From assembly GCA_937921835.1 (NCBI GenBank), contig CAKZVG010000250.1:1-8690 (forward strand): a DNA stretch of 8,690 bases, in the 5' to 3' direction. Each line of letters starts with the position of its first letter. Position 1 is the stretch's first letter. Position numbers and translations under genes: made by a program. Positions 1 to 5,079 of this stretch are shown piece by piece. This stretch comes from an uncultured Bryobacteraceae bacterium (lineage in GTDB: Bacteria > Acidobacteriota > Terriglobia > Bryobacterales > Bryobacteraceae). A model generated the notes under the pieces. It had not been told where the DNA came from. It saw only the letters and a list, made by a program, of their open reading frames with translations, and made no database searches.

Positions 1-64
1 GGCGGCGCGCGCGGCGCACCTGGGCAATCTCGCCTACCGGCGCGGCGCGCGGGTGAGCGCATGA
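1..64 (+). CDS. C-terminal end of a probable Gfo/Idh/MocA-family oxidoreductase (partial)
   Basis: Only the last 20 codons are present, reading in frame from base 2 to the TGA at 62-64. The peptide is AARAAHLGNLAYRRGARVSA. The string AHLGNLAYRRG resembles the C-terminal segment of many bacterial Gfo/Idh/MocA NAD(P)-dependent sugar or cyclitol oxidoreductases, where a His-Leu-x-Asn-(I/L)-Ala-x-Arg helix is common near the end. The Rossmann domain and catalytic Lys lie outside the window, so the family call rests on this short match alone. The stop overlaps the next start as ATGA (61-64), which suggests translational coupling. That the frame is a real gene end is fairly safe; the family is a moderate-confidence guess. 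Confidence 0.45.
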   Translation, partial: AARAAHLGNLAYRRGARVSA

Positions 65-483
65 CGTACCCGCGGGCCGCGCTGGTCTGGCTGGCGTTGC
101 TGGTGGGCGCGGTCGCCAACGGGATGCTGCGCGAAGCCGCCATCACGCCGCGGCTGGGTGAGTTGCGCGCGCACCAGGTCTCCTGCTTCACGGCCATCGC
201 GCTGTTCGCGGCGATCGTCTGGCTGGCCGCCCGCCGGGCGCCGTTCGCCTCGTCCGGCCAAGCCTGGAAGGTGGGCGCGTTGTGGGCCGCATCGACGGTG
301 CTGTTCGAATTCGCGTTCGGCCGTTTCGCGCGCGGCCTCGATTGGGGGCGGCTGTTGGGCGATTACGCCGTCTGGCGCGGCCGCCTTTGGCCGCTGGTTC
401 TGGCCGCTGTCTGGGTGCTGCCGCCGCTGGTTCACGGACTCCAGGCGCGCTGGCTTCGCGGCCGGGAATCGGTCAGGATATAG
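61..483 (+). CDS. Small four-helix integral membrane protein of unknown function
   Basis: The 140-residue product has four hydrophobic segments at about residues 5-25, 43-62, 70-88 and 109-128, with Arg-rich loops and a basic tail (RGRESVRI), so it should sit in the inner membrane. Non-hydrophobic sequence that looks constrained includes REAAITPRLGELRAHQ (24-39) after the first helix, FEFAFGRFARG in and after the third helix, and DYAVWRGRLWPLV before the fourth. I recall similar short uncharacterised membrane proteins in other bacteria with this REA..TP.LGE / FE..FGR / GRLWPL pattern, but no assigned function. The start is the ATG overlapping the upstream stop; GGTGAG at 52-57 is a weak, close ribosome binding site, consistent with coupled translation. 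No catalytic or metal-binding motif is evident. Confidence 0.8.
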   Translation: MTYPRAALVWLALLVGAVANGMLREAAITPRLGELRAHQVSCFTAIALFAAIVWLAARRAPFASSGQAWKVGALWAASTVLFEFAFGRFARGLDWGRLLGDYAVWRGRLWPLVLAAVWVLPPLVHGLQARWLRGRESVRI

Positions 484-486
484 AGC

Positions 487-492
487 GGAGGA
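487..492 (+). promoter_or_regulatory. Shine-Dalgarno site of the OsmC-family gene
   Basis: GGAGGA lies 3 nt before the ATG at 496, within the 12-bp gap after the previous stop. It is the strongest ribosome binding site in the first operon and fixes the start of the OsmC-like gene. The spacing is on the short side. Confidence 0.6.
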
Positions 493-495
493 TAC

Positions 496-972
496 ATGAC
501 GGCCCTATCACCAACGGAAGCGCCGGTTCACGAGTTCACCGTGCGGATCGAACAGGTCGAGGACTTCGAGTACCGGGTGCGCTTCGACAAGGAGCAGCAC
601 GAAACGCTGCGGCTCGACGAACCGGAACCTCTTGGGAAGGACCGCGCGCCGAACGCCTCGCGCATCCTGGCCGCGGCGGTCGGCAATTGCCTCGCCGCCA
701 GCCTGCTGTTCTGCCTGCGCAAGTCGCGGATCGAGCCGCGCGGCATGAAAGCCGAGGCGCGGGTGCGCATCGTCCGTAACGAGCGGGGACGGTTGCGCGT
801 CGGCAAGATCACCGTTGAGATCGATCCGGGCCTGACCGAGGAGGACCGCGAGCGTGCGGCCCGCTGCGTGACGCTGTTCGAGGATTTCTGCGTGGTGACC
901 CAGAGCGTGCGGCAGGGGTTGGACGTCGAGGTGTCCGTGAAGGGCTTCCCGCCCGCCGAGAGCGCCGCATGA
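496..972 (+). CDS. OsmC/Ohr-fold protein, putative thiol peroxidase-like
   Basis: This 158-residue cytoplasmic protein has the OsmC/Ohr layout: an N-terminal beta sheet (about 12-40), the segment PLGKDRAPNASRILAAAVGN (45-64) matching the family's G-x-x-x-(A)PNP-x-(E)LLLAA-(L/V)G-x-C signature, Cys65 at the N-terminal end of the central helix, and Cys132 in FCVVTQSVRQG, matching the second conserved CxV(S/T)xx(L/V) cysteine. In characterised OsmC and Ohr proteins the equivalent pair reduces organic hydroperoxides, with one cysteine peroxidatic and one resolving. Both are present here, so peroxidase activity is plausible, but many OsmC-like paralogues are uncharacterised. An extra Cys73 (LFC) lies near the active helix. 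The start is supported by the GGAGGA site, and the stop overlaps the GH27 start as ATGA (969-972). Family assignment is strong; substrate is unknown. Confidence 0.85.
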   Translation: MTALSPTEAPVHEFTVRIEQVEDFEYRVRFDKEQHETLRLDEPEPLGKDRAPNASRILAAAVGNCLAASLLFCLRKSRIEPRGMKAEARVRIVRNERGRLRVGKITVEIDPGLTEEDRERAARCVTLFEDFCVVTQSVRQGLDVEVSVKGFPPAESAA

Positions 973-2951
973 AGGCGCTGGCCTGTTTGCTGGTGTTGGC
1001 CGCGGGGGCGCTCGCGCAGCGGAACACGCGGCTTGAGGAACTGGACCTGTCGAAGGTCGAATCGCCGGCGCCGCCGCTCGGCTATCCCGCGGCCGCCGCG
1101 CGCTCGGTGGTGGGCACGCCGCTCAAGGTGAACGGCGTGGTCTATGCGCACGGCGCCGGGCTGCATTCGGGTAGCACCATGGTGATTGATCTGGGCGGCG
1201 AGGCGGAGCGGTTCGAGGCTCTGGCGGCGGTGGACGACGCACGCACCGCGTTGCCCAAGCCGCTCCCCGGTTCGGCGATTCCGCGCGGACTCGAGATGCA
1301 CCCCGGAACGGGACGGGTGGCTTTGTGGGTGGACGGCCGGCCCGCGGCCGACACGGGCGTGATGCGGCGTGGCGAAGCGCCCAAGCCGCTGGCGGCCGAT
1401 CTGCGCGGCGCGCGCCGGCTGACCATCGTGGTCACCGATGGCGGTCGCTGGCCCTACAACAACCCGGTCGACCTGCTGAACGCGGTGATCAAATCCAGGG
1501 CCCAGCCTGCCGCCGTGGCCGTGCCGCGCGAACCCGCGCCCGCGATCCCGCGTGGCGACGGACCGCGCCCGAAGCTTCATGGCGCGCGTGTGACGGGCGC
1601 CTCGGTGGGCAAGCCGTTTCTGTACCGCATCCCCGCCAGCGGCGAGGGCCCGCTGCGTTTCTCGGCCGCGAACCTCCCGGCGGGACTCAAGCTGGATCCC
1701 GCCACGGGCATCGTGAGCGGCGCCCTGAAGTCCGCCGGCCGGACCCGCGTGCGCGTGACGGCCGCCTCGCGTCTTGGAAAGGACAGCCGGGACCTTGAGA
1801 TCGTGGGGGGCGACCGCCCGCTGGCGCTGACGCCGCCGCTCGGCTGGAACTCCTGGAACGTCTGGGCGCGCGCCGTCGACGATCAGAAGATCCGCCAGGC
1901 GGCCGAGTGGATGGTGAAGTCCGGTCTGGCATCTTATGGTTACGCCTACATCGGCATTGACGACGCCTGGATGGGCACGCGCGGCCCGGACGGCCGGATC
2001 CGGCCGGATCCCGCCAGGTTCCCCGACATGAAAGCGCTGGCGGACTACGTCCACTCCCTGGGGCTGAAGATCGGCATTTACTCCTCGCCCGGCCCCAAGA
2101 CCTGCCAGCAGCTTGAAGGAAGTTACCAGCATGAGAAGCAGGATGCCGAAACTTATGCGGAATGGGGAATGGACTTACTCAAATACGATCTCTGCTCTTA
2201 CAGCCAGATGCTCGGCAAGTCGGCTTCCGCCGAGGAGGAGAAAAAGCCGTTCCGCGTGATGTACGACGCCCTGTGCCCGCTTTCGCGCGACATCGTCTAT
2301 AGCCTGTGCCAGTACGGCCGCGCCAGGGTGTGGGAGTGGGGACCCGAGGTGGGCGGCCAGATGTGGCGCACCACGGGCGACATCCGCGATTCCTGGGACA
2401 GCATGTCGGAGATCGGCTTCGGCCAGGCGGGACTGGAGAAGTGGGCCCGCCCGGGACACTGGAACGATACCGACATGATGGTCCTGGGCCACGTGGGATG
2501 GGGCGTGGAACTGCACAAGAGCCGCCTGACGCCGCACGAGGAGATGGTGCACGTCGGGCTTTGGACGTTGCTCGCCGCGCCGGTCCTGCTCGGCTGCGAT
2601 CTGTCGCGGCTTGACCCGTTCACGCTGGCGCTGCTGACCAACAGCGAGGTCATCGACATCCACCAGGATCCACTCGGCAGACAGGCCGGCCGGGTTTGGA
2701 AGGACGGGCTGCTCGAAGGATGGGCGCGCCCGCTCGAAGGCGGCGATACCGCCATCGGCTTGTTCAACCGCGGCAGCGAGGCCGCCCGGATCGCGATGCC
2801 CGCGCGGGCGGCGGGGCTATCCGGAACGCTGGCCGTGCGCGACGTCTGGATGCGCAAGGACCTTGGAACCATGGAATCCGTGATCACGGCGCGGGTGCCC
2901 GCGCATGGCATGGCTTTCTATCGCGTCCGGCCCGCGCGCGGCGGGCGGTAG
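969..2951 (+). CDS. Secreted NPCBM-Ig-GH27 alpha-galactosidase (melibiase)
   Basis: The 660-residue protein is predicted to hydrolyse terminal alpha-galactosides outside the cytoplasm. A signal peptide (1-16, ALA before Gln17) is followed by an NPCBM-like domain (about 35-178; VNGVVYAHGAGLHSG, WPYNNPVDLLNA), then a putative Ig/He_PIG domain (about 205-278; LPAGLKLDPATGIVSG). The GH27 barrel spans about 285-570. Barrel motifs are LGWNSWN (291-297), IGIDDAW (328-334, the Asp pair expected to bind galactose), KYDLC with nucleophile Asp407, and WRTTGDI with acid/base Asp471. The order matches human alpha-galactosidase A, where these are Asp170 and Asp231. RPGHWNDTDMM (494-504) is also typical. 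A C-terminal beta domain covers about 575-655. All key residues are intact. Substrate is not fixed by sequence: N-acetylgalactosaminidase or beta-L-arabinopyranosidase activity also occurs in GH27, although the retained Asp pair favours galactosides. There is no strong ribosome binding site; the ATGA overlap suggests coupling to the OsmC gene. Confidence 0.93.
   Translation: MKALACLLVLAAGALAQRNTRLEELDLSKVESPAPPLGYPAAAARSVVGTPLKVNGVVYAHGAGLHSGSTMVIDLGGEAERFEALAAVDDARTALPKPLPGSAIPRGLEMHPGTGRVALWVDGRPAADTGVMRRGEAPKPLAADLRGARRLTIVVTDGGRWPYNNPVDLLNAVIKSRAQPAAVAVPREPAPAIPRGDGPRPKLHGARVTGASVGKPFLYRIPASGEGPLRFSAANLPAGLKLDPATGIVSGALKSAGRTRVRVTAASRLGKDSRDLEIVGGDRPLALTPPLGWNSWNVWARAVDDQKIRQAAEWMVKSGLASYGYAYIGIDDAWMGTRGPDGRIRPDPARFPDMKALADYVHSLGLKIGIYSSPGPKTCQQLEGSYQHEKQDAETYAEWGMDLLKYDLCSYSQMLGKSASAEEEKKPFRVMYDALCPLSRDIVYSLCQYGRARVWEWGPEVGGQMWRTTGDIRDSWDSMSEIGFGQAGLEKWARPGHWNDTDMMVLGHVGWGVELHKSRLTPHEEMVHVGLWTLLAAPVLLGCDLSRLDPFTLALLTNSEVIDIHQDPLGRQAGRVWKDGLLEGWARPLEGGDTAIGLFNRGSEAARIAMPARAAGLSGTLAVRDVWMRKDLGTMESVITARVPAHGMAFYRVRPARGGR
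2930..2946. terminator. GC-rich hairpin at the convergent gene ends (weak terminator candidate)
   Basis: GCCCGC (2930-2935) and GCGGGC (2941-2946) form a 6-bp stem with a 5-nt loop just before the GH27 stop. There is no T tract on either strand, so this is not a classical intrinsic terminator. It is noted because the two convergent genes have only 11 bp between them. Such a match can arise by chance in sequence this GC-rich. Confidence 0.18.
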
Positions 2952-2962
2952 CGGGGCGGCAT

Positions 2963-4837
2963 TCAGTTCTTGCCGTACCAGCCGCGGTCCCAGGGGTGCG
3001 CGAGCGTGGGCGGGTTCTTATAGCGGGCCATCTTGAACTCCAGGCGCGAGCCGGCGCCCGGCTCCAGCCGCACCGTCAGGACCGGCGAGTTGACCGGCGT
3101 AGTCCTGCCCTCGGCGGCGACCGACTCGAATTGGTGCTCGCCGAAGCCGCCCGCCTGCACCACGACGGTGCGCGGCTCCACCGGGCTCAGGTTGACCAGC
3201 GCCAGCGTGGCGGCCCCGGCGGACAGCTTCTCGACCAGGGCGCCGACGTCCTCGGGCAGTCCCGCGCGCCGCCGGACCGGGTCGAAGTAACGGAAGCGGC
3301 TGTGCAACTGCCAGATCCGCCCGTTCGCGAAATAGCCGCCGAGGGTCAGATTGACCAGCGCGTTGGTGGCTGGCGGCACAATGCCGAGCAGGTAGTCGGC
3401 CAGGCGCGTGTCGGGGCTGGTGGGATCCTGCCGCATCAACTCCATCCTGCGGCGCACGTGCGCGAAGTCGGCTTCGAGCGCCTTCACCGGGTACTCCGGA
3501 TCCTGGCCTTCGAGAAACGCGATCCAACCCTTGATTGGCACGCGCTCCAGGTCGGAGCGTTTCATCGACCACAGATAGATCTCGGTCAGGCGGTCGCCGT
3601 AAGGCTCCTCGGCGTACTCGTACCATTGCGGCGCGCCGTTGTACTTATAGCCGCGGGGGTCGCCGTACATCCTGGGAAGCAGAACTTTTCCGTTTTCGAC
3701 CCTTTTCTGCGCGTAGATGTTGTCCATCTGGCGGCGCAGGACGTCGACGTAACCCTGATCGCCGGTCAGCAGCAGCGCGTTGGCGAAGCCCAGCCAGGAG
3801 GCCGCCGTCAGGTAGTTGCGGTGCGCGATCTTTTCGATTTCGCCGTCGAAGATGGTGAAGTTCCAGCCGTAGGTGCCTTTCCACCACTGCCCGTTGTGTT
3901 CCCCGCCGGGCTTGCCGTCCAGGCCGACGTTACTGGGGATGTTGCCGCCGCAAGCCGCCGTGCGCTCCTTCCAGGCGGCAACATATTCGAGCACCCAGTC
4001 GCGGTATTTCTTCTCGTGGGTCAGCATCCAGGCATTAATGCCCAGGTTGGTGGCGGCCAAGTTGAGGAAGTTATCGCCCACGCTATCGAGATACTCGGTG
4101 CAGTGCGCCAGCATTTTCGGGTAGTAGGTCTTCATGTCCAGCAGCCTGGAGCGTCCGGCGGGGTTGTGCAGCAGGTGGAAGCTGCCGGGCACGGGATCGC
4201 CCACCCAGTCATAGACCGTGGCGCGGCGCAGCATAGGGCCCTTGCTGCCGTTCCAGATGCTCTTGATGAGGCGCTTTTCCGGGTCGTAGTTGGGCGCTTC
4301 CGGGTCTTCGTTCATGTACATTCCGGCGAAGCGCTTCATGCGCTCGCGGTAGAGTTCGTTGTTCGGTTCCGACAGACCGAGCAGGAAGAACGCGCGCATG
4401 CCTTCGCCGGTGTGGAACCAGTCCGACTGGGTAATGAACTCCTTGTAGTAGGCCCCGTTCTCGGCCAGCGGGGTGAGTTTCGTCCGCAGCTCGTTGTACT
4501 GCTTCCAGTGGCCCTCCTGGGCTTTCTTGTAAAGTTCCAGGACCTTGTCCGAGCCGCCCAGGGCATGCAGCAGCGTCCAGTTGAAGAAGGTTTCGATGGC
4601 GTCGTCGGGGCCGTCCAGCGTGCCCCAGCGCGGGGTGTGCAGCAGGTAGCCGCGCTCGTCCAGGTACTTCTCGGCGAAGCGTTCGCACGCCTGCGAGTTG
4701 TAGCGGAGGAGTTCGCGTTCGAGCAAGGCCCAGGCGGGCGGGGCCATCGGCGACTTGATGGTGACGGCCACGCCGGCCGCGGATGCCGGGATCGCAGCCA
4801 TGGCCGCCAGGATCGGGAGAAGCCGGAGTTCGCGCAT
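2963..4837 (-). CDS. Secreted protein of unknown function, probable alpha-helical toroid plus beta domain
   Basis: I do not recognise a characterised family. From the ATG at 4837 the product is 624 residues, with a clear signal peptide (MRELRLLPILAAMAAIPASA, cleavage after residue 20). An in-frame ATG at 4843 would add two residues. Residues about 40-500 are rich in amphipathic helices and Trp/Tyr/His/Asp/Glu, including SDWFHTGEG (138-146), YMNEDPEAPNYDPEKR (174-189), GDNFLNLAATNLGINAWMLT (254-273), GGNIPSNVGLDG (297-308) and GGEHNGQWWKGTYGWNF (311-327). This resembles the (alpha/alpha) toroid style of many glycosidases and polysaccharide lyases. Residues about 535-603 look like a small beta domain. 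I recall similar hypothetical exported proteins in Planctomycetes and Acidobacteria with the GGNIPSN.GLDG and GLLLTGDQGY-like strings, none assigned. Convergence with GH27 and divergence from the receptor suggest a glycan-related role, which is inference. Confidence 0.85.
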   Translation of the reverse strand: MRELRLLPILAAMAAIPASAAGVAVTIKSPMAPPAWALLERELLRYNSQACERFAEKYLDERGYLLHTPRWGTLDGPDDAIETFFNWTLLHALGGSDKVLELYKKAQEGHWKQYNELRTKLTPLAENGAYYKEFITQSDWFHTGEGMRAFFLLGLSEPNNELYRERMKRFAGMYMNEDPEAPNYDPEKRLIKSIWNGSKGPMLRRATVYDWVGDPVPGSFHLLHNPAGRSRLLDMKTYYPKMLAHCTEYLDSVGDNFLNLAATNLGINAWMLTHEKKYRDWVLEYVAAWKERTAACGGNIPSNVGLDGKPGGEHNGQWWKGTYGWNFTIFDGEIEKIAHRNYLTAASWLGFANALLLTGDQGYVDVLRRQMDNIYAQKRVENGKVLLPRMYGDPRGYKYNGAPQWYEYAEEPYGDRLTEIYLWSMKRSDLERVPIKGWIAFLEGQDPEYPVKALEADFAHVRRRMELMRQDPTSPDTRLADYLLGIVPPATNALVNLTLGGYFANGRIWQLHSRFRYFDPVRRRAGLPEDVGALVEKLSAGAATLALVNLSPVEPRTVVVQAGGFGEHQFESVAAEGRTTPVNSPVLTVRLEPGAGSRLEFKMARYKNPPTLAHPWDRGWYGKN

Positions 4838-4849
4838 GGGCATATCATA
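4837..4849 (-). promoter_or_regulatory. Possible -10 element giving a leaderless start
   Basis: On the minus strand TATGAT (4849 to 4844) matches five of six -10 consensus bases. The seventh base downstream of it is 4837, the A of the preferred ATG, so transcription from this box would start on the initiation codon. No recognisable ribosome binding site precedes either candidate ATG. No good -35 hexamer sits 17 bp upstream; TTGAAC (4879 to 4874) is too far, with a 24-bp spacer. This is a weak call. Confidence 0.25.
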
Positions 4850-4922
4850 TGACCGGAGCCCGGCGCCGCGCTTGTTCAACCCTGGCGAAACCGGCCGCCG
4901 GGCCCGCCTGGGACGAAAAAGC

Positions 4923-4963
4923 ACCCGAACTCGAATGGCATTGATTGACATTCATCTTCGGGT
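4923..4963. promoter_or_regulatory. 41-bp imperfect palindrome, candidate operator
   Basis: Fifteen of the 20 base pairs symmetric about position 4943 are complementary. The outer arms are ACCCGAA (4923-4929) and TTCGGGT (4957-4963), a perfect 7-bp match. The inner arms are GAATG (4933-4937) and CATTC (4949-4953), a perfect 5-bp match, with partial symmetry continuing to the centre. Read outwards, each half-site is TG(A/C)CATTC, three variable bases, then TTCGGGT. The two sub-boxes are about 9 bp apart centre to centre, close to one helical turn. The element covers the predicted receptor -35 and ends one base before its -10, and lies in a divergent intergenic region, which is where a dimeric or tetrameric repressor would bind. 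The regulator is unknown. Confidence 0.55.
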
Positions 4964-4972
4964 TACACTAAT
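4941..4972 (+). promoter_or_regulatory. Predicted sigma70-type promoter of the TonB-dependent receptor gene
   Basis: This is an AT-rich island in a GC-rich region. Two registers fit: a perfect TTGACA (4945-4950) with ACTAAT (4967-4972, four of six) at 16-bp spacing, or TTGATT (4941-4946, four of six) with TACACT (4964-4969, four of six) at 17 bp. Either would start transcription around 4976-4980 and give a leader of about 100 nt. The site is overlapped by the 41-bp palindrome, which fits regulation by steric block. Confidence 0.45.
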
Positions 4973-4982
4973 TCCATTACAA

Positions 4983-5003
4983 CGAACCAGGGGAAAGGGT
5001 TCG
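4983..5003 (+). other. Predicted leader hairpin 1 of the receptor mRNA
   Basis: CGAACC (4983-4988) and GGTTCG (4998-5003) form a perfect 6-bp stem around the 9-nt loop AGGGGAAAG. It lies at the very 5' end of the predicted leader. The purine-rich loop resembles an anti-SD or protein-binding loop, but no known riboswitch class is recognised. Confidence 0.3.
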
Positions 5004-5004
5004 A

Positions 5005-5019
5005 ACGCCAGGCTGGCGT
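5005..5019 (+). other. Predicted leader hairpin 2 / 15-bp perfect palindrome
   Basis: ACGCCAG G CTGGCGT is a perfect inverted repeat of 7 bp around one central base. As RNA it would give a 5-6 bp stem with a small loop, one nucleotide after hairpin 1. As DNA it could instead be a protein-binding palindrome downstream of the promoter. No T tract follows, so it is not an intrinsic terminator. Confidence 0.35.
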
Positions 5020-5067
5020 CGCGGGGCGCTCCGTCAGGGCCTTCCTCTGATTCCCGATCCTTCAACC

Positions 5068-5074
5068 AGGAGAG
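5068..5074 (+). promoter_or_regulatory. Shine-Dalgarno site of the receptor gene
   Basis: AGGAGAG ends 5 nt before the ATG at 5080. It is the best ribosome binding site in the window and, with the signal peptide that follows, fixes the receptor start. Confidence 0.75.
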
Positions 5075-5079
5075 ATTCT

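Noticed and set aside
528..2132. A 534-codon minus-strand open frame across the OsmC and GH27 genes
   Set aside because: It crosses two well-supported plus-strand genes and has no recognisable motif or good ribosome binding site.
2696..4852. A 718-codon open frame on the plus strand opposite the unknown secreted protein
   Set aside because: It is antisense to a frame with a signal peptide and a protein-like composition. Its translation is rich in Arg, Ala, Val and Gln without hydrophobic periodicity, as expected for a shadow in high-GC3 DNA.
4838..4951. Extended N-terminus of the minus-strand gene starting at 4951
   Set aside because: The extra residues are Arg-rich and would bury a textbook signal peptide at residue 39. 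The extension also runs through the receptor promoter and the palindrome.
4923..4963. Palindrome as the end of an insertion sequence or a REP element
   Set aside because: It is a single copy in the window, has no transposase or flanking target duplication nearby, and its placement over a promoter fits an operator better.
4844..5079. Riboswitch or small RNA gene in the divergent intergenic region
   Set aside because: Short hairpins are present, but nothing matches a conserved core of a riboswitch class I know, and there is no terminator-like U tract.
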